From NCBI RefSeq assembly GCF_000739615.1, contig NZ_BATP01000047.1:1-64000 (forward strand): a stretch of DNA of 64,000 nucleotides, in the 5' to 3' direction. The translations under genes were made by a program, and so were the position numbers. Below, piece after piece: positions 42,893 through 51,506 of the stretch. The stretch's first letter is position 1; every line of letters starts with the position of its first letter. This DNA is from Haloferula sp. BvORR071 (GTDB taxonomy: Bacteria > Verrucomicrobiota > Verrucomicrobiia > Verrucomicrobiales > Akkermansiaceae). The notes under the pieces were generated by a model. The model was not told where the DNA came from. It worked only from the letters and a program-made list of their open reading frames with translations, and made no database searches.

Positions 42893-44337
42893 GCGACGAC
42901 ATCCCCGCTTTCGCGGTGGTCGGCCGCGTTAACGCCGGCAAGACCTCGACGCTCGCGACCCTGTTGGAGATCGACGACGACGAGTTGCTGCGGATCAGCT
43001 CGACCCCCGGGGAGACCACCGGCGTGCTGCCGCTGCCGGTGCGCTACGACGACGAGGAGCTGATGCGCTTCCTCGATACGCCGGGTTTTCAGCAGCCAGT
43101 TGAGGCGATGCGCGAGATTCAGAAGCTCGCGGGGCAGGGTGTGCCCGGGCCGACGGAGATCGCGCGCTTCACCCGCGAGTGCCGCCAGCGCTTTCCGGAC
43201 GAGGTGCGCTTGTTAGAGCCGCTGATGGAAGGTTCCGGGGTGATCTATGTGGTCGATCCCTGCAAGCCGCTGCGGGACACTTTCCTGGCCGAGATCGAGA
43301 TCCTGCGCTGGACCGGGCGGCCGCGGCTGGCGCTGCTGAATCCGCAGGGCGAGCCGAATCCCGAGCTGGAGCGCGAGTGGCGCGAGCGGCTTGGCACTGC
43401 CTTCAATCTGGTCCGTACCTTCGATGCGCATGAGGCGCGTTTCGATGAGCGGCGGCGCTTGTTAGAGGCGCTACTGCAGATCGAGGAGCATCATCGCAAG
43501 CACATCGAGCGGGTGATCAATGCGATGGAGAACGAGATGGGCGACCGCCGCGAGGAAGCGGCGGAGGCGATCCTGGATTTCCTGGAAAAGTCGCTAACCT
43601 TGCGGGTGAGCGAGCCGATTGACCTGCGCGACCGCAGCGTGCCCTCGCGCGGCGAGAAGAAGCGGGCGGAGCTGGAAGCCCGCTATTTCAAGAAGCTCGG
43701 AGAGATCGAGCAGGATTGCCTGAAGCGCCTGCTGAAGACCTATCGCCATCACCTGCTGAAGCCGGAGATCAACCCGGACAAGCACAACGGACTGGACCTA
43801 GCGGTCGCGGAGACCTGGCGGAAGTGGGGCCTGAGCCGTGGCCAACTCACGGCGGCGGGTGCTGCCGCCGGTGGGGCGGCGGGTGCGGTGATCGATTTCG
43901 GCGTGGGTGGCCACAGCTTCTTCGTGGGCGCCGCCATCGGCGCGGTGGTGGGTGGTTCCGCGGCCTTCTTCAAGGGCGGTGCACTGCCGGAGCTGCGGAT
44001 CAAGGGCGTGAGCCTCGGCAAGATTCAGAGCGATGGCCAGGCGCTGGAAGCCGGGCCACCGCAGAGCCCTAATTTTCCCTGGGTGCTGCTGGACTCCATG
44101 CTGCTGCGCCACCGTGGGATTACCGCCCGGGCGCACGGCCGCCGCGACAAGGCGGAGCTGGATCTTTCCGGTGAGGAGAGTCTGGTCCGGCACTTCCCCG
44201 CGGGGCGCCGCACGCTGCTCCAGAAATGGTTCACCAGTTGCCTGAAAGGCTCGCCCGACCGCGGCAAGGAGCCGGAGGTCTTCGGCGAACTGGTGAAGTC
44301 GCTGGAGGAGGCGGAGAGTCAGGCGGAGGAGGCTTAG
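42877..44337 (+). CDS. DUF3482 membrane-associated GTPase
   Basis: The 486-residue protein has an N-terminal Era/YeeP-type G domain: G1 GRVNAGKTS (residues 16-24), a switch containing STPGETTGV, G3 DTPGF and a non-standard G4. A helical DUF3482 region follows, with a Gly/Ala-rich membrane-inserting hairpin at about 325-370 (GAAAGGAAGAVIDFG, VGAAIGAVVGGSAAFF) and a final alpha/beta part. Glycine-zipper hairpins of this kind insert in membranes in dynamin-like or colicin-like proteins. It is translated in overlap with the DUF2868 gene and the two products likely act together. Confidence 0.87.
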   Translation: MGTWLSDDIPAFAVVGRVNAGKTSTLATLLEIDDDELLRISSTPGETTGVLPLPVRYDDEELMRFLDTPGFQQPVEAMREIQKLAGQGVPGPTEIARFTRECRQRFPDEVRLLEPLMEGSGVIYVVDPCKPLRDTFLAEIEILRWTGRPRLALLNPQGEPNPELEREWRERLGTAFNLVRTFDAHEARFDERRRLLEALLQIEEHHRKHIERVINAMENEMGDRREEAAEAILDFLEKSLTLRVSEPIDLRDRSVPSRGEKKRAELEARYFKKLGEIEQDCLKRLLKTYRHHLLKPEINPDKHNGLDLAVAETWRKWGLSRGQLTAAGAAAGGAAGAVIDFGVGGHSFFVGAAIGAVVGGSAAFFKGGALPELRIKGVSLGKIQSDGQALEAGPPQSPNFPWVLLDSMLLRHRGITARAHGRRDKAELDLSGEESLVRHFPAGRRTLLQKWFTSCLKGSPDRGKEPEVFGELVKSLEEAESQAEEA

Positions 44338-44431
44338 GGGCGTCGAAACCCGGGTACGGTGTTACCCCGAGGCGAAGCTTCCCGCGCTGGTCCTTGCCGT
44401 GAGGGGAAGCCCGTGCTACCCCCTGCTTTGG

Positions 44432-45334
44432 ATGGGCACCGCCGACAGGGACTACTTTCGCGACGAAGCAGCACGCTATGCGGGTGGTGGCAGGCCGCCG
44501 ATGCCGCCGGTGTCGAAGTTCCTGTTCATCGCGAACATCGTGATCTTCGTGGTCGACTGGCTCTTTCTTAACCAGAAGATCACTGAATGGGGAGCCTTCG
44601 CCCCGGAGAGCGCTTTTGGGGAGGGGCGGGTGTGGGAGTTGGTGAGCTTCCAGTTCCTGCATGCCAATCCGGCGCATATTCTCTTCAATTCGATCGGCCT
44701 CTACTTCTTTGCGCCGTGGCTGGAAAACTGGTGGGGCAGCAAGCGCTTCGCTGCCTTCTACCTGCTCTGCGGGGCGGCCGGGGCCTTGTTTTACACGCTG
44801 CTGTCGACCATCGGGATCGTGTCCGCCGGTGGCTATCTGGTGGGCGCTTCGGCAGGGATCTACGGCTGCCTGATCGGTGCGGCGGTGATCGATCCGAACG
44901 CCCAGGTGCACCTGCTGTTTCCGCCGATCACCCTCACGATCCGGAAATTTGCGCTGCTCCTGATGGGCCTCGCGCTGGTGGTCATCGCGGGTGACCTGAT
45001 CGTGCACAACAAGGAGATGTTCGAAAACTCGGGTGGCGAGGCCGGTCACCTCGGCGGTGCGATCCTCGGTTTCCTGCTGACACGTTTCCCGGCGCTCTTG
45101 GGCAAGCGGACGATGGCGGTGGCGGCGGAGGAGGACAAGATCCTCCGTCCGAAGGAATTCAAGCGCAAGCCGCGCCAGAAGTCGAAGCTGCGGCCGCGCA
45201 CGCACCTGGATATCGCGACCTCCAACGAGGTGGACCGGATTCTCGACAAGATCAACAAGGAGGGCATGCAGAGCCTCACCTCCGAAGAGCAGGCCATCCT
45301 CAAGGAGGCCGGTGAATCCCGCAAAGACCGCTGA
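44432..45334 (+). CDS. Rhomboid family intramembrane serine protease
   Basis: This 300-residue protein has six membrane helices. Rhomboid signatures are complete: FLHANPAHILFNSIG in the second helix region, GASAGIYG with the catalytic Ser (about S140), and EAGHLGGAILGF with the catalytic His (about H206). A basic cytoplasmic C-terminal tail of about 75 residues contains FKRKPRQKSKLRPRTHLD. It cleaves membrane proteins; no substrate is evident. The start at ATG 44432 gives MGTADRDYFRDEAARYAGGG. The mazG gene follows after three bases. Confidence 0.92.
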   Translation: MGTADRDYFRDEAARYAGGGRPPMPPVSKFLFIANIVIFVVDWLFLNQKITEWGAFAPESAFGEGRVWELVSFQFLHANPAHILFNSIGLYFFAPWLENWWGSKRFAAFYLLCGAAGALFYTLLSTIGIVSAGGYLVGASAGIYGCLIGAAVIDPNAQVHLLFPPITLTIRKFALLLMGLALVVIAGDLIVHNKEMFENSGGEAGHLGGAILGFLLTRFPALLGKRTMAVAAEEDKILRPKEFKRKPRQKSKLRPRTHLDIATSNEVDRILDKINKEGMQSLTSEEQAILKEAGESRKDR

Positions 45335-45337
45335 GAG

Positions 45338-46147
45338 ATGACCGACGCTGAAATGACCGCCTGCCAGGAGCCAGGCCGCCAGATGGAGCGCCTGCGCGCG
45401 ATCATGCACCGCCTGCGGGCGCCGGGAGGTTGTCCCTGGGATGCGGAACAGACGCACGGCAGCTTGGTGACCAACTTGATCGAGGAAGCCTACGAGACCG
45501 TCGATGCGATCCAGCGCTGCGACATGAAGCACATGGAGGAAGAGCTGGGCGACCTGCTGCTGCAGGTGGTTTTCCACAGCGAGCTGGCGGAGGAGTCAGG
45601 CACCTTCAACTTCGACGACGTGGCGCGCGGGATTTCCGAGAAGCTGGTGCGCCGGCATCCGCATGTCTTCGGCGATTCGGGTGTGAGCACGACGGATGGA
45701 GTGCTCCAGCAGTGGGATGAGATCAAACGCGGCGAGAAGGGGACCTCCGAGCATCCCTACCTTTACGGTGTCGGCAAGGGTCTGCCTGCCCTGCTGCGCG
45801 CCTCCAAGTTACAGAAAAAGGCCGCAAAGGTCGGCTTCGACTGGCCGACCCAATGCGGGGTGATGGCAAAGATCCGCGAGGAGATCGTGGAGCTTGAAGG
45901 TGCGGTGGACGCGCAGGATTTGGCGGCGGTGGACGAGGAGTTGGGCGACTTGCTGTTCTCGGTCGTGAACCTCGCGCGCTTCCGCAAGCTCGACCCCGAG
46001 GTGGTGATGGCCGCGGCGAACGAGAAGTTCGAGCGGCGCTTCAACGAGATGGAGCGGCGCCTCAAGGAAAAAGGGAAGACCTTGGAAGCCGCGACCGAGA
46101 GCGAGATGGACGATGAGTGGGAGGCGGCCAAGAAGGCGCTGAGGTAG
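45338..46147 (+). CDS. mazG: MazG nucleoside triphosphate pyrophosphohydrolase
   Basis: This 269-residue protein has two tandem MazG domains, as in the long E. coli type. The first has CPWDAEQTHGSL and LIEEAYETVDAI...EEELGDLLLQVV, the E-E-x-x-E...E-x-x-D metal site. The second has KIREEIVELE...DEELGDLLFSVV. It hydrolyses (d)NTPs to monophosphates and pyrophosphate and removes damaged nucleotides. It starts three bases after the rhomboid stop, so the two form an operon. Element C follows. Confidence 0.94.
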   Translation: MTDAEMTACQEPGRQMERLRAIMHRLRAPGGCPWDAEQTHGSLVTNLIEEAYETVDAIQRCDMKHMEEELGDLLLQVVFHSELAEESGTFNFDDVARGISEKLVRRHPHVFGDSGVSTTDGVLQQWDEIKRGEKGTSEHPYLYGVGKGLPALLRASKLQKKAAKVGFDWPTQCGVMAKIREEIVELEGAVDAQDLAAVDEELGDLLFSVVNLARFRKLDPEVVMAAANEKFERRFNEMERRLKEKGKTLEAATESEMDDEWEAAKKALR

Positions 46148-46178
46148 CAAGTTCTGGCGGCCTCAATCGCAAGGGTAA

Positions 46179-46288
46179 GTAGTCCCGCCTTGAGGCGGAC
46201 GAGGCTACCCCGACTGCCTGCGCCTTCCGAGGGCCCTCCGTGTGGATCCGCCGCAAGAACTGCCTCGTCCGCCTCAAGGCGGGACTAC
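46179..46288. repeat. Palindromic intergenic element C (27-base perfect inverted repeat with GTAG ends)
   Basis: The 27 bases at 46179-46205 (GTAGTCCCGCCTTGAGGCGG and seven more) are the exact reverse complement of 46262-46288; the 56-base centre is unrelated. Each arm contains a short hairpin (CCGCC-ttga-GGCGG) and begins from the outside with GTAG, as in element A. It lies between mazG and the beta-helix gene. Confidence 0.82.
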
Positions 46289-46342
46289 GGACCACGTTTG
46301 GTGGAACGCGAATCTCTGTTACAGGTGAGCGAATTGCCGCGT

Positions 46343-47401
46343 ATGGTCCGGATGCGCTTGTTCCTGCCGCTCCTCTTTATCGCGCCGCTGGCTGCGGAAA
46401 CCGTTGTGGTGAAGAACCCCTCGGAGTTGAGTGCAGCGATTGGCAAGCTGAAGGACGGCGACACGCTGAAGATCGGGCCGGGTGAATATCCGGGTGGAAA
46501 TTCGGTGGGTGGCGTCGCGAATCTCACCGTGGAGGCGCTGGATCCGAAGTCGCCGCCGCTGTTCAAGGGTGGTAGCAATGCTTGGCAATTCTCGCGCTGC
46601 CAGGGGCTGAAGCTGCGCTATCTCCACTGCCGCGGGCAGACGGGGAATGGCTTCAATATCGACGATGGCGGCAAGCGCGAGGAGCCGGTGAAGGGCGTGG
46701 TAATCGAGGACCTGCGGGTTGAGGACATCGGGCCCCAAGGGAATTTCGATGGGATCAAGTGCTCCGGCTTGCAGGATCTGCGCATCGAGCGCTGTGAAAT
46801 CAGCGGCTGGGGCGGCCAGGCGATTGACTTCGTGGGCTGCTCGGAGTCGGTGATCACCGGTTGCCGCATCAGCGGCAAGGAGGGTTTCTCACAGCACACC
46901 GGGCCGCAGTTCAAAGGTGGGTGCAGCAAGGTGATCATCGAGATGTGTACGTTCAAGGATGCGGGCGAGCGGCCGATCCAAGTCGGCGGTTCGACGGGCC
47001 TGGACTACTTCCGGCCACCGGGGGCGAAGTATGAGGCGAAGGACATCATCGTCCGCGGGAATACGATCGAGGGTGGGATGTGTGCCTGTGCTTTCACCGG
47101 GGTGGATGGCGCGGAGTTTTCTAACAATACGATCCTGCGGCCGGAGAAGTGGATCTTCCGCGTGCTTCAGGAGACGCGGGTGGAGGGCTTTGCACCTTGC
47201 CGGAATGTGAAGGTGATGAACAACAAGATCACGTTCCGGAGGGAGCAGGTGGGGACCGAATTGAATATCAGTGAGGGGACCGCTCCGGAGACTTTTGTGT
47301 TCGAGGGGAACCGGTGGCTGGCGGAGGATCGACCGCAAGCGTCGAAGCCGAAGCTGCCGGTGGAGGAGAAGGGTGGGGTGTATGGGGAGGCCGTGAAGTA
47401 G
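46343..47401 (+). CDS. Secreted right-handed beta-helix protein (pectate lyase-like fold)
   Basis: The 352-residue protein has a signal peptide (MVRMRLFLPLLFIAPLAAET). It then enters a parallel beta-helix: the entry motif is NPSELSAAIGKLKDGDTLKI, and successive rungs include LKLRYLHCRGQTGNGF, DLRIERCEISGWGGQAIDF, SVITGCRISGK and KDIIVRGNTIEGG. This fold is shared by pectate lyases, alginate lyases and other polysaccharide-active enzymes, but no catalytic residues can be assigned. Start codons at 46343 and 46352 are equally possible. Confidence 0.8.
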   Translation: MVRMRLFLPLLFIAPLAAETVVVKNPSELSAAIGKLKDGDTLKIGPGEYPGGNSVGGVANLTVEALDPKSPPLFKGGSNAWQFSRCQGLKLRYLHCRGQTGNGFNIDDGGKREEPVKGVVIEDLRVEDIGPQGNFDGIKCSGLQDLRIERCEISGWGGQAIDFVGCSESVITGCRISGKEGFSQHTGPQFKGGCSKVIIEMCTFKDAGERPIQVGGSTGLDYFRPPGAKYEAKDIIVRGNTIEGGMCACAFTGVDGAEFSNNTILRPEKWIFRVLQETRVEGFAPCRNVKVMNNKITFRREQVGTELNISEGTAPETFVFEGNRWLAEDRPQASKPKLPVEEKGGVYGEAVK

Positions 47402-47448
47402 GGGGAATTCACGCTCCCAGGAAGAGCCGTCCCTTTGTTACTAGCCTC

Positions 47449-48321
47449 TCACACTGGCGTCACGTCCACGGATACCTTCAGGTGATGATTCGCACCTCCC
47501 ACGGTGACTCCACGCAGCGGTGAGACATCGCGGTAGTCGCGGCCGGTGGCGACGGTGATGTGGCGTTCGCCGGGGCGGACGTCGTTGGTGGGATCGAAGT
47601 CGGTCCAGCCTTGGCCGGGTACGAACACGGAGACCCAGGCATGCGAGGCGTCCGCGCCGACCATCTTGGGCTTGCCCGGTGGCGGGAGGGTTTCGAGGTA
47701 GCCTGAGACATACTTCGCGGGCAGGCCCAGCGAGCGCAGCGAGGCAATCATCAGTTGGGCGAAGTCCTGGCAGACGCCGCGGCGGTTTTCCAAGACCTCC
47801 TCGACCGGGGTGGCGACTGTGGTGAAGTCGGGGTCGAACTTGAACTCGCGGTAGATCCGCGAGTTGAAGGCCGCCACCGCTTCCTGGATGCAGCGGCCTG
47901 GCGTGAAGTCCTGGCGCGCGAAATCCGCGAGCGCTGGCAGCACGGGGATGAGCGGGGAGGAAAGCGTGAAGGCCCGGGCATCGAGCGAGGCGGGGTCCTT
48001 GGCATTCAGGAGGGTCTCCTTGACCTTATCCCAGGCACCGCCTGCACCGAGGGCGAGCTGGCCGTGCGAGAGCACCTCCACCTCGCTCTCCGCGGTGATC
48101 ACCAGCTCCGGATGCGGGCGCTGGATCGAGAAGTAGTCGATGTGGTTGCCAAAGGAATCGCGGCGGCTGCGATGGAACTCCGGCTCCGGCCCGATGGTCA
48201 GCTTCCACGAGAGGCAGCGCTGGCCCGGCAGATCAAGCGGCCGCAAGCGCGCCTCATTGTGGCAGAGGTTCGCGGGGACGTCGTAGCGGTAGCTGGTCCG
48301 GTGGCGGATCTTGTAGTGCAT
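47449..48321 (-). CDS. Transglutaminase-like cysteine protease/amidase family protein
   Basis: This 290-residue cytoplasmic protein has the bacterial transglutaminase N-terminal domain (MHYKIRHRTSYRYDVPANLC) and the catalytic core. The core carries RRGVCQDFAQ (Cys about 184), GADASHAWVSVFVPG (His about 227) and WTDFDPTND (Asp about 243). These proteins are regularly encoded with CP-ATP-grasp and alpha-E proteins, where they are thought to be peptidases or amide transferases. It is the last gene of the minus-strand block, 17 bases after the small membrane protein. The ATG at 48321 is chosen because the domain starts there. Confidence 0.88.
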   Translation of the reverse strand: MHYKIRHRTSYRYDVPANLCHNEARLRPLDLPGQRCLSWKLTIGPEPEFHRSRRDSFGNHIDYFSIQRPHPELVITAESEVEVLSHGQLALGAGGAWDKVKETLLNAKDPASLDARAFTLSSPLIPVLPALADFARQDFTPGRCIQEAVAAFNSRIYREFKFDPDFTTVATPVEEVLENRRGVCQDFAQLMIASLRSLGLPAKYVSGYLETLPPPGKPKMVGADASHAWVSVFVPGQGWTDFDPTNDVRPGERHITVATGRDYRDVSPLRGVTVGGANHHLKVSVDVTPV

Positions 48322-48338
48322 GGAGCGCGGAAATCTAA

Positions 48339-48791
48339 TCAATCTATGGGCCAGATGCCCGTGCCATCGCCAAAGCCTGCGTCGTAGACCCATCGCGGGT
48401 CGCTGCTTTTATAAACCAAGGCACCGTCCCAGTTCAACTTGTCGTAGAGCGAGTATTGGTCCGGATCATCGCCGGGGCAGCTATAGACCAGTTCACTGCT
48501 TCTCAAGATCCGCAGGGCATCCTTGGCCCCGGGAAGCAAGGGATCGAAGTTGGCCAATTCCTTCGGATAGCGGCCAAGGGCCTTGCGCTGCACCTCGATG
48601 GCAGCAGGGATATCGCGATAGGGTGTGCAGATCGAACGGAGCGCGGCCTTATCCCGGGGCGTATCGAAGTAAGGTCTGCCGGTGATCGAGAAGAGGCCCA
48701 ATACGCCGAGCACCACGACAAGGGCGCCCAAGCCCAGGAGACCGAAACATCCTGCCGCACTCAGACCCAGTATCTTCGTCTTGCGCTTCAT
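48339..48791 (-). CDS. Small membrane-anchored protein within the ATP-grasp block
   Basis: This 150-residue protein has a basic N-terminus and one membrane helix (FGLLGLGALVVVLGVLGLF). Its extracytoplasmic domain of about 110 residues contains two Cys (RSICTPYRD and VYSCPGDD) and a late RWVYDAGFGDGTGIWPID. It is not a lipoprotein: there is no lipobox at a normal place. Its start overlaps the stop of the ATP-grasp gene (TGATG) and the transglutaminase follows at 17 bases. I do not recognise the family. Confidence 0.7.
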   Translation of the reverse strand: MKRKTKILGLSAAGCFGLLGLGALVVVLGVLGLFSITGRPYFDTPRDKAALRSICTPYRDIPAAIEVQRKALGRYPKELANFDPLLPGAKDALRILRSSELVYSCPGDDPDQYSLYDKLNWDGALVYKSSDPRWVYDAGFGDGTGIWPID

Positions 48792-51388
48792 CACCCGCGG
48801 AGGAAATGCGGGCTCTCCGCGTGGCGGAAATAGGTCAGGGTCAGGGAATTCGAGAGCTGATAGAGCGAGTTGCTCATGTTGCCGACGAAGGCTTCGAGCT
48901 TCTTGCGGCTGCCGTTGCTGCCCTGTGCCAGCTGTGAGATGTCCGCGAGCCGCAGGCGGCTGGAGGTATCCACCAGGATCCGTTGCTCCGGCGTGAGGCG
49001 TGCGCCTTGGAGCTGGCGGGGCAGTTGCTCGATGTTCGCGCTGAGGCGCTGCATCTGATAGAGCAGTGAGCGGGCGTTGTTCGGCTCCAGCAGAAGGAGC
49101 TCCAGCACCAGCTCGATCCGCGGATGGGTGCGGTAGCGCTTGCGGTAGGTCACCAGGCTGTCGGAGGCGGCCAATACGGTTTCCATCACCAGTTGCTCCT
49201 CCCCGGCGGGGCGGGTTTCCACCAGGAAATTGCGGATCACCGAGAGCAGGAACTGGGCGCGTTCGATGCGGCGGCCGGAGTCGAGCAAGCGCCAGCCGGC
49301 ATCACGGGTCATGGACTCCAGATTGAGGCCGAGCAGGGCCGTCAGGTGAAGGATCAGGCGGTTGAGCGGATCGGTGTAGTGGTCGAGCTCGCGGCGGTTC
49401 GACGGTGCCTTGCCATCGACCCACTCACGGATCAGCGCCTCGATCACGCGCCAGGAATCCGGCGACCATAGGTCGCGCACAGCATAGGCGGCATTGCGGA
49501 AGGAGCGCAGGTTGTCGGGCAGCGAGCCGGGACGCAGCGGGTCGGTGAGCAGTGAGGCCACTTCTTCCTCGTCGCGCACCACCGAGGCATTCTTGGCGGC
49601 GTCGATTGGCGCGGCATTGGTCACGCCGACGAGTCCAGCCATCAGGATCTCGCGGTGGCGGCTGAGCTGCGCTTCATCATCACCGATCGCTTCCACGAAG
49701 CTGATGACCGCGCGGCGCAGCAGGCGGGCGGTGCCCTCCGCGCGCTCGGCGTAGCGGCCGGTCCAGTAGAGGTTTTCGCCGGAGCGGCTGGGGACGTTGC
49801 GCGAATCCAGCTCGGGCTGCGATTGCTCGGTCTCGCTCCATAGGCTGACGAAGGGTTCGGGATCGACACCTTGTACCCAAGTATCCTTCGAGACACCGCC
49901 GAGCTGGCTGGAGACGACCAGCGCATCCGGCGAGGCGGCGATGCGGGTCAGTCCGCCGGGCATCACCATGTAGTTGCCATCCGGCGTGGAGGTGACGAAG
50001 CCGCGCAGCACACCGCGGCGGGCCTCGATGGTGCTGCCATTCAGGCAAGGCTGAGTCGAGAAGCCGACTTGCTCTTGGCCGACGTAACACTCGGGTGCGG
50101 CGAGAATGCGCTCGCGCAGGGCAGCGAGGTCCTTGGCATCAAGCGTGGCCCCGAAGACGGTGCCGAAGGTCGGCGCGCGGTGGATCGACTTCACCACCAT
50201 CTTGTCGAGGCGGGCGAGGACCGTCTCGCGGGCCTGCTTTTCCCCGCACCACCAGGTGGCGGCGGCGGGGAGGATCAGCTCTTCATTGCGCAGGTGGCGG
50301 GCTATGCCGGGGAGGAAGGCCATCAGGCCGGGATTCTCCAGCACGCCGCTGCCGGGGTGATTGACGATCGCGACGTTTCCAGCGCGCATCGCTTCTAACA
50401 GGCCCGGGACGCCGAGCTGTGAATCCTCCTTCAGCTCCAGCGGATCGCAGAACCAGGCATCGACGCGGCGGATGATCACATCCACCGGCTCAAGGCCGCC
50501 GAGGGATCGCAGCCAGACACTGCCGTCGCGCACGGTCAGGTCATCACCCTGAACCAGCGCGTAGCCGAGGTAGGAAGCGAGGAAGGCGTGCTCGAAATAG
50601 GTTTCACTCAGTGGACCCGGAGTGAGGATCACCACCCGAGGCTCGCGTGCACCGGCATGGGCCGGAAAGGACTCCAGGGTCTGGCGCAGGGTGCGGAAGA
50701 ATCCCGCGATGCGGCGGACACCGGTGCGGTGGAAGAGCCGCTGCATCGCGCGGGTCATGACCACGCGGTTTTCCACCACGTAGCCGCTGCCGGAGGGGGC
50801 CTGGGTGCGATCGTTGACGATCCACATCCGGCCATCCGGACCGCGGGCGAGATCGGCGGCGTAGAGGATGAGCTGTCGCTTCGAGGCCAGGCGCATGCCG
50901 TGGCAGGGGCGCAGGTAGCCGCGGTGGGCGTGAATGAGTTCGGGAGGGAGCCAGCCGCCGGAAATCAGGCGTTGCTCGCCGTGGAGATCGGTCAGCACGT
51001 GGTCGAGCAGCTCGGCCCGCTGGATTAGGCCAGCCTCGACCGTCCGCCAGTCCTGTTCGGAGACCACCCATGGCACGGCATCGAGCTGCCAGGCGCGGTG
51101 CTCGCCATCGGCCTCGCCGTGCATGCTGTAGGTCACGCCATTCTCGCGCAGCAGGCGGCGGATCTCGCCGCCGGTGGCGCCGGCCTGCTCGGGCGTGAGT
51201 CCACCCAGCCATGCGGCCACGTGGGACCACGAGGGATTGACCCGACCGTCCGCGCCGAGCATTTCGTCCCAAGGGCCGCGGGCGTAGTCGGTGGGAAGGG
51301 TATTCTTGGGTGTGGCCGCAACCGCCATGGGCTCCGGTATGCCCGGGGCGCTAGCATTTGGCAATGGCGGGGACGGCGGCTGCGTCAT
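48791..51388 (-). CDS. Circularly permuted ATP-grasp protein fused to an alpha-E domain
   Basis: This protein has about 865 residues. The N-terminal half is a circularly permuted ATP-grasp type 2 domain: it has MHGEADGEHRAWQLDAVPW, an RGYLRPCHGM segment, AADLARGPDGRMWIVNDRT, and a later RVVILTPGPLSETYFEHAFL and VAIVNHPGSGVLENPG. The C-terminal 300 residues, from NLYWTGRYAERAEGTARLLR, are the helical alpha-E (DUF403) domain. ATP-grasp enzymes join carboxylates to amines with ATP, and this set is predicted to make or add peptides. The two parts are separate genes in many bacteria and fused here. ATG 51388 has GGGAG directly upstream; ATG 51412 is possible. Confidence 0.88.
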   Translation of the reverse strand: MTQPPSPPLPNASAPGIPEPMAVAATPKNTLPTDYARGPWDEMLGADGRVNPSWSHVAAWLGGLTPEQAGATGGEIRRLLRENGVTYSMHGEADGEHRAWQLDAVPWVVSEQDWRTVEAGLIQRAELLDHVLTDLHGEQRLISGGWLPPELIHAHRGYLRPCHGMRLASKRQLILYAADLARGPDGRMWIVNDRTQAPSGSGYVVENRVVMTRAMQRLFHRTGVRRIAGFFRTLRQTLESFPAHAGAREPRVVILTPGPLSETYFEHAFLASYLGYALVQGDDLTVRDGSVWLRSLGGLEPVDVIIRRVDAWFCDPLELKEDSQLGVPGLLEAMRAGNVAIVNHPGSGVLENPGLMAFLPGIARHLRNEELILPAAATWWCGEKQARETVLARLDKMVVKSIHRAPTFGTVFGATLDAKDLAALRERILAAPECYVGQEQVGFSTQPCLNGSTIEARRGVLRGFVTSTPDGNYMVMPGGLTRIAASPDALVVSSQLGGVSKDTWVQGVDPEPFVSLWSETEQSQPELDSRNVPSRSGENLYWTGRYAERAEGTARLLRRAVISFVEAIGDDEAQLSRHREILMAGLVGVTNAAPIDAAKNASVVRDEEEVASLLTDPLRPGSLPDNLRSFRNAAYAVRDLWSPDSWRVIEALIREWVDGKAPSNRRELDHYTDPLNRLILHLTALLGLNLESMTRDAGWRLLDSGRRIERAQFLLSVIRNFLVETRPAGEEQLVMETVLAASDSLVTYRKRYRTHPRIELVLELLLLEPNNARSLLYQMQRLSANIEQLPRQLQGARLTPEQRILVDTSSRLRLADISQLAQGSNGSRKKLEAFVGNMSNSLYQLSNSLTLTYFRHAESPHFLRG

Positions 51389-51489
51389 CTCCCGTAGCCT
51401 ATCAGATGGCATGCCGGGAGCAGGGGAAATCGCGTTTCCGCCGATGGGAGTCTGGCATGCACCCCAAGCGGCCCGGACATGAGCGGGAC

Positions 51490-51506
51490 CCACTGAGGCT
51501 CAGTGG
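51490..51506. other. Small hairpin over the GNAT stop codon
   Basis: CCACTGA-ggc-TCAGTGG overlaps the stop codon at 51500-51502 on the minus strand. No T run follows it. It may weaken read-through into the ATP-grasp gene. Confidence 0.35.
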
